Positions 10,467-21,699 of a stretch of DNA of 64,000 nt are shown here, piece after piece. Source of the DNA: Waltergamsia citrina. Taxonomy: Eukaryota; Ascomycota; Sordariomycetes; Hypocreales; Bionectriaceae. The stretch's first letter is position 1, and each line of letters opens with the position of its first letter. The position numbers were made by a program, and so were the translations under genes. The notes below the pieces were generated by a model. It was given only the letters and a program-made list of their open reading frames with translations, searched no databases and was not told where the DNA came from. The DNA lies in assembly GCA_022814615.1 (NCBI GenBank), contig JAKLNE010000002.1:992001-1056000 (forward strand), in the 5' to 3' direction.

Positions 10467-11464
10467 GGAATAATGAAACGCGTAGGATACGACGGGCATA
10501 GTCGATCCTTACAGTGGAATTGTAGTAAGGGTCCTATCTACAGCCCGAAGGATTCAGACAGCATTCTAAACGTTCGAAGGATGTGTAATGGGTCTTCTGG
10601 GTTGATAGGAGCTGATTTGGAAGGGTTCCTCTCCAGGTATGCATGGTCTAAGAGGTGATGCAGATGATAGCAGGACGTTTCTCCAGCCAGTTTTCTCTAG
10701 CTGTTAGATGTACCGTGAATGATAACGCGTATACTAGGCCATCGTAAGGCGTCGACGGGTCTTGAGCGTTGAAGCTGCTGCTGAACGAGATACTAAAGGC
10801 CGGGGAGAAAATGCACTGTCTTGACTAACCTCTGATATTTTACAGGCGGATCGTAAAGCCAGACTAGACCGTCAAGCTTACCCTCTTGTGTTCAGCCAGG
10901 TGATTTCACTGCAGAACGAGGCATACCTCAGGAGTCTAACTTTCAGAAATAGAGGCTACGTATGTAAGAGCTCCCATTCGTAATGCGCGCGCTTCCAGCT
11001 TTGGACATTAACAAGTCCAGCAGTAGAGACTCTCGGGAATTAATTAGTACGGACTAGTCGACTCGCGAGACCAGTGAACAGCCGCTGTTATACATTTTTT
11101 GGCCTCCTTTTTTAGGGGGCCATATTTCTATGGATCGGCCTGAGCTCGGGGCCGCTGGCGAAGCGGTGCGGTCTAGTACATGACCAATAAGCTATGCAAA
11201 TGAACAATGTTAGTATTATAAAATGAACTTAAACGAATTTTTGTAAAAATTGTATAATATGATATTTATTTACGTTTAATATGTTGAATTATTCTAGTGT
11301 TGGAATTACCTGTCGTCGGCAATGGCCTTGCTCCTCGCTCGGGCTAAAGTATATCCGCCACTGTAGGGTCCGCGTCTAACAAATGAGACCACCGTCCCGG
11401 CGCAACGGGGCTTTTTTTACAAGCGCAATTCTCCAACCCACGATCGAGCGTCAACCGCGAAGCC
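10467..11464. other. boundary spacer between accessory block and core genes
   Basis: No supported gene. An imperfect hairpin GGCCTCCT/AGGGGGCC lies at 11101-11121, and a very AT-rich stretch at 11200-11300. Base composition changes sharply to GC-richer coding DNA from about 11,300, marking the edge of the accessory block. Confidence 0.5.
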
Positions 11465-12293
11465 ATGGCGTCGAAAGCCGTCATCCCACGCTTCCTGCTC
11501 CCCTTAAGGAGCTCATTATGGCGGAACATTGGCGCTAGACCATCACAGCAGCTTCGGATCCAATTCTCCTCGCCTCGCGCCCGGTATTCCAGCAAATCCG
11601 GCGCCGGAAAGGACAAGCCCATTGTTCTTGAGAAGCCGCTCAAATTCAACCCGCCTTCGCATGGGTCCAGGATAACCAAGAACAAGAGGACGCTGCCGAA
11701 GCACTATGGCGCTTCGTTGACGGAGGAGGAGGTGGCTGCTCAGAAGCTGAAGAGCTATCCTGGGATGATGGCTCCGGAGGGTACTTGGACGCATTTCTTC
11801 TGGCATAGCCGGATGCTTCATGTCTGCATTACCATGGTAAGCTCCTACTCTCCGGTCTGATCACCACGGACATGGAAGAACCGCTTTGACTAACGATCTC
11901 CAGGGAACCCTAATGTCCCTCGGCCTCTTCACTTTCTTCATGAACTACGCCACCAACTCCCCCTTCAAAGACCTCCTCCCCCCCATCTCCGACCTCTGGC
12001 ACCAACCCATCCACTTCATCACGACCTGGAAGAACGTCATCGTCATGCACGAGCGCGACAAGGGCATCCGCGCCTACGAGCACCGCATCGCGCACCAGAA
12101 CGACGTCGCCAAGCGAAGGTACTACATGAAGATGCACGGTATCGAGACCAAGGACCCCATTACTTCGGTCTTTGGCAAGAGTGACGAGAAAACGGAGAAA
12201 GAGCTTGAGGCGGAGGCTTTTGGTATGGAGATGCCGGAAAGGAAGGAAGAGGAGAAGCCTAAGGAGCGCAGTAAGCTCTTTGGCATCTTCTGA
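11465..12293 (+). CDS. mitochondrial membrane protein, conserved, function unknown
   Basis: Two exons (11465-11836, 11904-12293; 67-nt intron) encode 253 residues. The N-terminus is arginine- and serine-rich without acidic residues (SRPRF-type presequence, for example LRSSLWRNIGARP), as in matrix-targeted proteins. One hydrophobic segment, spanning the exon junction (MLHVCITM then GTLMSLGLFTFFMNYA), should cross the inner membrane. It is followed by a charged, conserved-looking domain (TTWKNVIVMHERDKG) and an acidic/lysine-rich tail. I do not recognise a named family; mitochondrial location is inferred from the presequence. It converges on RRP42, with only 146 bases between the two stop codons, so the 3' untranslated regions probably overlap. 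Confidence 0.75.
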
Positions 12294-12439
12294 GCTTTTA
12301 TGTGTGTTATACCAAAATGTATTATACCGAAACCCGGAACCCTGGAATGTATCATATCCGGCTCACGCCACCCAAATTCATGAAATGTCATTAATAATGT
12401 AGCTTTCTCTCCCTCACTCTTTCCTCGCGCGTGAACATT

Positions 12440-13594
12440 TTATGCCAAATCCACGCCTTCCAGTCCATCCAGAACTTCATCCGCCACACCACCCTTTTCC
12501 AACACCGCCTGAATGATACCATCTATCACCGCAAACTTCGTCCCACCAACGGGAGCCTTCCACACTCCTTCCACCTCAGCCTGCCCCTGCTGTTGTTGTT
12601 GCTGCTCCTTCGACGCCGGCGCAGCCCCCGTACCAGCACTCGTGCCATTCGGAACACCAGGCGGCGTCAACCGTGAAGGAGGATCCACCATCCTCAACGA
12701 TAGGAGCTTCAGCTTCCGCGAGCCGTTGCCGCCGTCAACTTCCATATCGCCTTGTCCACGGCTCACTTCAGCCACTGACACTGCTAGCGCTGACTCTGCG
12801 ACGGCGAGCTCCTCTTTGGACGGGTCGAAGATGACGTTATCTCCAACAGCGACGACGAGCAGTGTAACGGGCGGGCGTGAACCTCCCTGATCCCGCGGGT
12901 ACAGGAACGTAGATGCCTCCCAGTCATCATCAAACATGGGATCCTCATCCCCTTCGGACTTTAGTCGCGGCAGCCGTGTCGCTAGAAGAGCGAGATGTGT
13001 TGTGAGAGAGAGCAAAGGGAGTGGGTATGACAGCGGAGGGGATATTAGTAGAATCTATAAAACTCATTAGCATACTTCCGTTCGCCATTGGCAAAGCCAT
13101 GATGAAAATAGAGCAGAAGAGAAACTCACGTCAAGATATAAGCGCCAGTGAAATCGTTTGTTAATCCACAGCTTCCTCGCAAGCTCCCCATCCCCCAACA
13201 GCGCTTCCCTCAACATCTCCGCCAAGAAGACGGTCCCAGCATCATCATCCCTCAGCCCAGGAATCTCAACCGCCAGCTCTATCCAGTCTCCCCGAGCCTT
13301 CTTCTCCTCTTTTGATGCTGCCTTGGCCTCTTCTTGATCCTCCTCTTCCGAGGTCAGATTCACGCCCGTCTTTGTCCTTTCAATCTCCGCCTTGACACCA
13401 ACGATAGCCTCCGTCCCGTCTGAGAAACACACCCTCGCGCTGCCGTTTGTACCCGGCAAGATGCCCGTCTCAGCGGTCAGAGGACGGAATTGGGTCGGCG
13501 AGCGACCATCTGACCGGATCGGCGGGCGCAGGGAGAGGGAGGTGTGCAGGTAGGCGAGCTCAGCAGGCGAAAGCAGAACCTGCTGCGTAGCCAT
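12440..13594 (-). CDS. RRP42: exosome complex subunit RRP42 (RNase PH fold)
   Basis: A structural subunit of the RNA exosome ring, needed for 3'-end processing and decay of RNA in nucleus and cytoplasm. Two exons (13594-13130 and 13054-12440; 75-nt intron, donor GTGAGT) encode 359 residues. The N-terminus carries the family pattern LSPAELAYLHTSL, then RSDGRSPTQFRPL and NGSARVCFSDGTEAIVGVKA. RNase PH-type core elements continue in exon 2 (for example THLALLATRLPRLKS and TLLVVAVGDNVIFDPSKEE). Fungal-specific insertions enlarge it beyond the yeast protein of about 265 residues: an acidic-basic loop (EEEDQEEAKAASKEEKK) and a glutamine run of seven in the C-terminal part. Eukaryotic Rrp42 is catalytically inactive; nothing here argues otherwise. 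The start at 13594 fits the conserved N-terminus better than the upstream in-frame ATG at 13630. Confidence 0.9.
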
Positions 13595-14131
13595 CCTGTA
13601 TGTGTGGCGGAGACCTCTCCGATCCGGCAATTAAACCCAAAATGGAGACAATGGGTAACGCGATGTCTTTGAGGCCGTAATGAGAATCAGGTAGATCGTT
13701 ACGTATGTCGTGGAGGCGGATGAAATGTACGAATTTTCCAAGTCAATGAATGTGAGCTTTAGCTTTCACTCAGGTGAAGATTTCATGGTGGGGTCCAATC
13801 GGACGTAATGTGGGGGAGCTTCACCGATCGCATGGAGGGATACTGGACACAAACATTGACGACAATTCAATTACTACTATCCTTCACAAAACCCGCTCTT
13901 TTTTCATGCCAATTCTATCTGAAACAAATATTCACATTCGCTACCCAATCCCTCTTCTATCTGAAAGGCAAACCCGCAATCATGTCGCACGCAACTAGTG
14001 AGTCCCAAGAGACGATACTATCTGAGACCTCGTCTAAGAGCTCCCGATGGATTAATGCTTTCCACCCAGCCTTTAGCAGCTTCAATATTCGCCTGCGACT
14101 CAACATCGCGTTTTGTCCAAGCAACAGCCAT
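13595..14131. other. spacer between RRP42 promoter and ATE1 3' end
   Basis: No supported gene. It holds the promoter and leader of RRP42 (to the left) and the 3' region of ATE1 (to the right). Small plus-strand open frames at 13774-14188 have no protein-like composition. Confidence 0.5.
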
Positions 14132-15810
14132 TTAGTCTCCTCCAGGGGTAAGATCCAAGCACAGAACTTTCACACAGTCTGTGCCTAGAGCAGCCACTAG
14201 TTCAGCTACGCCTGCCTTCAAGCCAGGCCACTGCTCAATTGAGCTTGAATTCCAACCGACGAGATCAGAAGTCTCATACAAAGGCCCGGTGCGCATGCCT
14301 TTGAGGGCAATCTTGTCCAATTTGACCTCCTTCATGTAGGCAATGGAAGGGATACCCGGCATCGTCGAGTGAAACAAAGAGTAGTCACCATCATCATCAT
14401 TGGTGCCATTATTCGCCGCCTTGTGGTTTGAATCAGTGCCTTTCGACGCATCCGCACTGTTCCCAGTCTTCAGCTTCTTGCCCGGCGGCTCATCAGCTTT
14501 TCCGTTGGTCAATTCTTTGTGACGCTCGAGGTAGAGGCTGACAAACGACTTTTTGTCCAGGAGACTGAGTACAGACTTGTCGAGCAAGTCCCAATGTAGC
14601 GTCTCAGGATCCAAAATGTACTGAGGAGCGTAGTCGATCTTATACTTCATTTTCGGGCAGCTGTGGATGTAGAAACCAGGGTACCACCAGCGATACCCTT
14701 CCTCGTAGGCCAGAGCAATCTCATGCAGAGCACCGAGCTTGCCTGGCAGGTGGGCGTGGATGCTCTGATCGTAAAGAAAGTAGACAGAGCTGACACAATC
14801 AGGCAAGAGGTCAAGTACTCCGATGGCAACTAGCTTGCCGTCGAGGCGATAGCACTGGTGAAAAGATCCAAGCTTGCGTTTCTTGCCATCTGGCCCAAGC
14901 ATAGTTTGACGTCTTAGGGGCGAGCTGCAAAGAAAACGAGTGAAAGACGTACGAGTCCTTGCATCGGGGGGATCATGATGGACATTCTGCTGGTAGTCAC
15001 TGTAGACCTGAAACTTCTCTTCTGTGAAGTTGTCATCTTCGAGAGTGACCGACAGCCTGTGGTCAGGTTCGGGAGGTGTCTTAATATGGTCGAACTCCGC
15101 TTCATGGATGCGGTCGATCAGTACATACTCATTGTCGCGCTTCTTAGCCTCCTCCTTGGACTTCGGATACAAACGCGCAGCTTCCCTGAGATAGTCATCC
15201 CCCAGAACATGTCTGTTGAAGCGATTGGCGGTTTGGCGCTGAGATCTCGAAGCCTTGAACTCATAAGAGTCTAGGCGGATGGTGTAGTGCGGACAACAAG
15301 ATCTTCGTTGATCCGGGCGATAAAGTAGTTTACCAGATCGTCTCCAGCATCGATCAAGGAGGGTCTGGTAGAATTTCGGGCTTATCGACGAGGCACTGGC
15401 ATAGTACGAAAAGCCTATAGTCCGCAATAGATGGTCAGTTCTCTCTGAAGCATCCAAGACGCTAGTAATCGCGGGTAGCGGATGGAAGTAGATTGCTGTT
15501 GTCAAGGATTGCGGTGTCGCATGACAGAGCTTCAAGAGAGCCCGTCGCGTGTAGCATACGGAGCCCTGTGTTCACTCATAGAACGACAAGGGGACATAAT
15601 GGATAAAATGATGCAGTGGCAGGTTTGTTGTACGTTTTGACTTTGACTGACTATTTCCTTTACTACCGCAGTAGCCACATTTCGAAGAGTTGGAATAACC
15701 TAATAATAATGTCAGTGTCTCAGTCCAGGGTCGCTCTGGTAAATGGCACGGGCAGTCAACGCCCGCGTGCGGCACTGGCTCCTTGCAGTCGATGCACGTA
15801 AAGTCAACAT
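14132..15810 (-). CDS. ATE1: arginyl-tRNA--protein transferase ATE1
   Basis: Transfers arginine from Arg-tRNA to N-terminal Asp/Glu (or oxidised Cys), creating N-degrons for the ubiquitin system. The main exon (15414-14132, 427 codons) carries the family signatures LLDRCWRRSGKLLYRPDQ, SCCPHYTIRLDSYEFK, QTANRFNRHVLG and, further on, the C-terminal acyltransferase half (GKLGALHEIALAYEEGYRWW, YPGFYIHSCPKMKYK). A short upstream exon at 15699-15652 encodes YSNSSKCGYCGSKGN; its CGYC is the conserved cysteine pair of the ATE1 N-terminal domain. Acceptor CTGAC...ATTAG at 15700 is good; the donor near 15651 (GTCAGT) or 15664 (GTAGTA) is ambiguous. A 13-nt first exon with ATG at 15810 keeps frame (447 residues in total) but is my weakest call. 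The C-terminus has a low-complexity Asn/Asp-rich insert before YSLFHSTMPGIPS. Confidence 0.88.
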
Positions 15811-18800
15811 GCTTGAAGGCCCATCCCGGGCCGGCTGCTTAGACGACGGGAACACGACGGGATGTGGAACTTGGAAATGGTTGATCCTGACATCGTAGGG
15901 GGATCGTTAGGTGGGGTGTATCAAGATCTGTGTAGTAGCCTTGACAATAAAAACCCCAACATCCAATACGACAGGGCCATGTCCGGAAAGCACAGGAAGC
16001 GTCATATCAAGCACCGGAGAGAAGGTGGCAAGGCTCATGAGCGGATTAGGCCGCTTGACAACTGGCAAGACTGGCCGGGGCCGTCCGCTGTGCAACGTTG
16101 GGTGGTGTAAGTGATCTTGAGGGTGGTGTAAATGGGCAAGTGGGAGAAGCTCTCGGCAAGGCTCTGTCAAACAGGGAGCCAACGAGAATGCGAGAAAGAG
16201 ACACGTGCGCGGGGAACGGGGAGAAAAGGGTAAGTAGCAAGGACGCAACAGACCAAGAAATGAGATGCAGAGCAAGGCGGGTGAATGACTAGTCGTGTAT
16301 GGGCGGGTAAGGCGGGGAAGGCAAGGCAAGGAAAGGGAAGTTGGTGGCTGACTTACCGATCGGGGAAATGTATTCATAGTCGGATACAGCGTCGAGGATC
16401 TGTCGTGTGCCATTCGACTCCATTATGGATGAACCAAAATCGGTACGTCGACGTCAAATAGGCAAGGTGGCGGAGAATAAAGTGCTACTTTTGTATAGAT
16501 AGGTATAGCCGTGGTGCTGGCGGATAGAGCTGATAGGTAGTCGTCGCCGTCGTCGTACAAGTGTGTACTAGCAGTAGTACGGTTATCAGACCGGAGGTAA
16601 GGCACCATCCGTACCTTACTCGTAGCTCAGGTTGCTAGGGCTAAAGAGTGGCGATCTACACCGGCTGTATGTGCACAGCATGGGTAGTCGACACCCTTGA
16701 GTCGGAAACCAAGAAGAGCAGATACGAGTGGATCAGTCCGGCGGGCACAAAGAGGTGATTCTGAAGGCGAGCTACGGGCAGCTGTCGGGCATGAGCGAGA
16801 CCGTGGCCGTGGCCGAGGCGGAGGGGAGACGTCAGAGACCAAGCCCAAGTTTGTCTTTCGTCCCCGCCACTTAGTTGCGGCAACGGAGGACTACCGCTGC
16901 GACTCCGTCTTTCAGAACGCGGACCTGATATGAGCCTGGGAGCTTAGGAAGCGAGCAACATAGACCAGTAGAACCTTTGATGACCTCGGTTCGTTCCGAT
17001 ACTGGCCCGAAAGATGTCGGTAGGAAGGGGATATTGCCGTTCTGAGGGGTTGCTGGCAAGGTAAGTATTATTACTTTGTAGGTTGGTGTGTACCGGTGGC
17101 GCGGCCTGCTGTTTGACCTGCCAAGGGTGCAGCGCTCGCTCTAAGCCGCACTGCGGCTATGGCGTTGCGCGAAATGCAGATGAAAGAAAGATGAGGAAGT
17201 CGAAAGCGCGATGAGGTCAACTCGCGGGCTGGAAGGGGAGCTTCAGGAAGCCAAAGGCGTTGAATGTGAGGTACAGGAGTAATAGCGTTAAAGTCGGTGG
17301 ATGGGCAAGTTGCGGTGGGGTTAAGTCGGGTTAGCGACCCTGAGCCAGCGCTACGCAACCCAAGTACGAGTATTCATGCCATGTTGAAGATGCTCTCGTG
17401 TATGTTGAATCAGTTCCAACATCACAGGCAGTAAAGTAGGCGACAGTGAAAGGATAAAACGGCATTATCATTGAGATCCTCTTGTATTTTTTTCCCTCCT
17501 GAATCTCGATTTTTGCGTCCCAGTTCGCCCTCAGATGTCTTCACCGTTAATCTGAATACATCACAGCAGGTGCACTTCGCTTCACCTTCCTTGACCGCCC
17601 TGATATCGAAGTTGGAAAGCACGACGCCAGCCAAAGCTAGCCAATAACTGACCAGCACCCATAACCTTCCTTCACTTTTCCCCGTTTACATGATTCGAGA
17701 CCACATCCTGTCTGACAACAACTTGAATAGGTACCACTTTCTCCACAATTGCTTCTTCCGGGGATCATCGAATAAAGTCAAGTTGCTGCTTGTGTTAGAT
17801 GGAGCCTTTCAGTGCAAGGAACTCAAGTTCCATGTCTCACAAGGTACGGAGTATTTCACAAACCCCAACGCTTCCATTATGCATCATCGCGACTGCGGCC
17901 TGATATTGTTAAGTAATACCACCACCGCCGCTACCATGCTTGATACTAGAGCTTCACCTTTTTTTTTTTTCCTTCTCTTTTCGCGAATGGCCGTGGAACT
18001 TCATGTGAACCCTGGAGGGTCTTTCATACAGGTCCCATCTTGCAATAGCAGCGGATCCAATTTGTATCTCATAAGGTACTACCATTAACAGCCCACTCGT
18101 TTCCCTCCACAAGCCGCTCCGCAAATGAAAGCCGGACAATGTCTGATCTCACTGCACAGTTGGAGAAAGCAATAGTTTGCCCCCTCCAGCTCCCCCTCCA
18201 TGCAGCGACGGTGTTAGCCGCCTGCGAGTATCAACTAATCGCCCAGCACGTGCCCTTGTGCCACTAAACGATATGTCAAGCCCGCAGCAGCAGAACCCTG
18301 TCGTGTGAGCATATGCAAGCTTGGGCAAGTGAGGCTTGCTAGACCCAGATTCATAGGACATCTCTGCCGGCGCTAGTTCTGCTTCTAACTTGAGGAGAAC
18401 TTTCAGTCAGTGTGCCTTGCTTCATACGACTAGTTACTCAATGTTTTTGGGAGGGCTTCTGGCACGAAGCGACTGTTCAAGAATTTTAAGACAGCGTCTA
18501 GAAGCCCAAGTATACATCACCATCATGGTTGGAATTTTTACTAGGCCTCATATTAAGTCTTCTTTTTTTTTTTTTTTTCAACCCTGATCACCATACAGAT
18601 GAATGCCGGCGATTAAACGCTACCGAGCTTTCAGCACCCCTCATACCTCAAACATGCATGGGGGCGTCACTGCCACCCAACACACTGTAACCTACCTTAA
18701 GCCATAGATCCCAGCAGCTGGAGCCGCAGCCATGCAGGTGCATGTTCGTTGTTCTGCTCTCGTTGCAGGGTCGCCATGGTGGGTTACTCGGATCGACTTT

Positions 18801-21009
18801 TTTTCTCTGCATGAGGATGATAATGGAAGTATTATAGCTTTGATGATGCCCCGCCAGCCTCACTCCCATGGAGTCGCGAATCCACCCCTCCAACATTTTT
18901 GCTCCATATAGCCACAGTCACGCATATCCGCCACAATATTAGAGCAGTAATTAGTCCATATATGTAGGGAATATCTACCGCATTTCACATTTTATCCCTG
19001 TTGCGAGGAGGACCGCACATATGGTGTGGAGCTAAGCAACAGGTTCCGGGCAGGACAGCGTAAGCGCAGCAGATAGCCCCCAAGCTCTACACAGCTCTTA
19101 CAAGCTTATAAAGGTGCTAATAAGCCAGTCCGACAAGCAGGAAAAGTCTCCGATGCCCGGCTCGCGATCTCCGATTATTAAGACTCTTTGCCCTGCACGG
19201 GACGACAGTTAATAGACACATAGACTACCAGTTGGTATTATCATGACTACTACTAGTAGTAGTGCAACTTGGTAGCAACGGATTGTCAATGGATAGACCA
19301 CGCACATGTAAACCAGTCGATTGAACTGGATTTAGTTTGGCCTCGTCATCGTACTTCCAACTAGCACCTGGGCAGTATTTTGACAGCGCAGTACCCATAT
19401 TTGTCTGTTCTCCTCCACCTCGCCCGGGCCACCCGATCGTTGCCATCCCCACGGAAATGCAGTACAGTGGTACATTTTTCCTTCGGGAGGAAGCCGAACA
19501 GCTGTCAGTCTCCAGCGCAGTTCTCTTTTTCTTATTTTTCTCTTTTCTTTTGGGTGTCATGATTATGTCGGTTCCAGTTGTTGAGTGTTCCGTTAATGTC
19601 GCCTGAGGTGCTTAATTGTTCAGCACAGTTTAGCCCTCCAGCCCCATTGCGAGCCTGCCACTAATTAAACCACCGCTAAACTCCGTTACCAACACCAAAA
19701 GTACTATAATACCTCAACCCACAGGCGCCGCCGCACTGAGTACCATTTCGGTGAGGCGAGCACCACAAATCTAAGGTACTAACAGACAGAGAGTACTGTA
19801 TGGGCGGTACCAACAGACTTTTTTGCCTCTTTAATCGGAGGCTCGCTCCCAGGGTCCAGCCATGTGCTGACCTTGCTTGCTCCCCTTTTCTCCCGTAGCG
19901 TATTTTATTCCAAACACCCTCCCTACTGTTTCCGCTCCTCACTGCTTTACTCGTTCGTACCTTTAAGCTCTGCAACAACGGCAGGCCGCTGTCGGAAACA
20001 ACCCTTGAGACTAAAAGGGCTGGAAGGCTATTAACACTAACACGCCAACGCCAAACGCCAAACACTGTAGCACTGAATTGAACACCCGGTGCAAACCCAA
20101 ACTCGTCGTTCCGCAGCGCCGGGCCTCCGAAGTCAAGATCCAGCACAGACCCCTGACCTTTATTCCCTGACCTTCCCTGACTTCCCACCCGCCGAACGGG
20201 GTCGCGGTTACTTTACTGCTTTCCACGCTACGTGACGACTAGCACCGTTTAGCTCTTGGGATCCAAGTATAGGTACGAGTTTCTCATTTTTAATCCCAAT
20301 CCCAATCCCCATCCCTATCCCCTTTCACGCTTCGCATCCAAGCTCAGCCCAGCACCAGGTTAGCCCAGACCAAACCAACCCACCCGCTAATCGCCCCTGG
20401 CTTTCCCGGCAGCTCCCCCAGCGCTGGCTCGGCAAAAGAAAAAAAAAAAAAAAAAACTGTCTTCCCACCTACGGGCCACTAGCCTGAGTCGGCCTGCAAA
20501 AAGCTCTCGTCACTTGGAGCAACTTCTTCCCTTCTTCCTCCCTCCCAGGCTGCCCGTGCGCGCCTGGGCATCCAAAACGCCCAGCAACAACTGACAATAC
20601 CGATATTCTCACCCTTTGAGCCCTTCTATTCTTGCTCACTCACTCACTCATAGGAGGCCGCTCTTCTCTCTATCTACTTTTTATCCTCCTTCTCCATCTT
20701 CCAAATCTCCACCAAATCTGCACATCATCCCATCAACATGGCGCTCTGATCAGGAATTCCCCTCCGCCGGCCCCCGTCGCAACTTTCCAACTTGAGGAAC
20801 CTCCCAAAGGGTCCCCATTTTCAAACCGACGTTGCTGCTCTGCGAGTACGAAGTAAAAAAATCCAGTTGATCCAGCGTTTATCTGGGATAAGCAAACGGA
20901 ACAACAAAGCTCTTGTTGACTGGATTATTCAACCTGCAGCAAGCTTGCAACACCCAGCTTCCACACCGAGACGAAAAACCCGGCCAACCCCCACCATCAA
21001 GCCGCTACT
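15811..21009. other. 5.2-kb gene-free divergent regulatory region
   Basis: It lies between ATE1 and the Nudix gene, which are divergently transcribed. Open frames such as the minus-strand frame at 15907-16413 are long but have the Pro/Ser/Leu/His bias of a random frame, and I reject them. The region contains pyrimidine-rich leader-like DNA (20,500-20,760), a poly-T tract (about 18563-18580), a poly-A tract (about 20430-20456) and TACTCGTA motifs at 16617 and 17365. The last part is probably the long 5' leader of the Nudix gene. A non-coding RNA is possible but not shown. Confidence 0.5.
20430..20456. repeat. poly-A tract
   Basis: A run of A broken by a single G, in the non-coding leader region before the Nudix gene. 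It has no flanking coding remnant that would make it the tail of a retroelement. Confidence 0.7.
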
Positions 21010-21699
21010 ATGCCTTCCAATGGTTCCAGTAGTCGTTCGATGCACTCCAGGGTTGGAAGAAGCAATCAACGTGAGTCTTTGCGCGCTTGAAAAGAAAACC
21101 CAGCCTTTGACTCTCGCCTTGCTTCGCTTCATCAAACAAAACGTTTTTCGTTGGCTTCGAGCCTGCCCTTGCCTCGCTCTTCCTGCTACCACACACGTTT
21201 ATTTAAGCAAAAGCGCTGTTATCACTTTCATTCGGCCTTCACGAGAAGTGAAAGGACTAACACGATTCTTTTCTTTTCCCGAGATGCAGGCTACAACTCA
21301 TCCGGCGAGCGACTCGTTGCCGGCGTCGTGCCTCTCACGGCAGACCAGAATTACGTTCTTCTGATACAGTCAACTCGGCGCAAGGGATGGGTCTTGCCCA
21401 AAGGTGGATGGGAGTCGGACGAGTCATGCGAGGAGGCTGCCGCCCGTGAGGCCTGGGAGGAGGGTGGCATCACCATCCAGATCGACTACAACCTCTCCAG
21501 CATCGAGGAGAAGCGCCCCGTCAAGGAGCGTGCGATCTACTACTTCTACCAGGCCACTGTGCTGGAAGAGTACGAGGAATGGCCAGAAATGCAGAAGCGT
21601 GAGCGCAGGTGGTTCACATATTCGGACGCCCTAAAGGCGCTCGAATCAAGACCCGAGCTTCAAGAGGCTCTCAAGCGGTCAAGTATCAACCGCTTGTAA
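21010..21699 (+). CDS. Nudix diphosphoinositol-polyphosphate / diadenosine-polyphosphate hydrolase
   Basis: Homologue of yeast Ddp1 and fission-yeast Aps1, which remove the beta-phosphate from inositol pyrophosphates and cut diadenosine polyphosphates. Two exons (21010-21070 and 21290-21699; long 219-nt intron with donor GTGAGT) encode 156 residues. The perfect Nudix box GX5EX7REUXEEXGU occupies residues 59-81 (GGWESDE...REAWEEGGI), with the family-typical LPKGGWE leading into it. The upstream strand VAGVVPLTADQNYVLLIQST and the downstream segment ERRWFTYSDALKAL complete the fold. The C-terminus EALKRSSINRL is short. The start at 21010 follows from a short N-terminal exon MPSNGSSSRSMHSRVGRSNQ that joins in frame. 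The intron is longer than the others in the window. Confidence 0.88.

Noticed and set aside
10473..10658. 61-codon frame after the RTA1 remnant
   Set aside because: No conserved pattern; just outside the remnant's stop codon.
12513..12890. plus-strand frame opposite RRP42
   Set aside because: Shadow of the RRP42 coding strand; the poly-Cys run is simply the complement of poly-Gln.
15907..16413. 168-codon minus-strand open frame
   Set aside because: Pro/Ser/Leu-biased random-looking composition, no domain, overlapping frames on the other strand, and no introns or start context.
18563..18580. Poly-T tract as a retroelement tail
   Set aside because: No adjacent reverse-transcriptase or SINE-like sequence and no visible target-site duplication.
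19676..20188. 170-codon minus-strand open frame
   Set aside because: Random composition, no domain, in pyrimidine-rich leader DNA.
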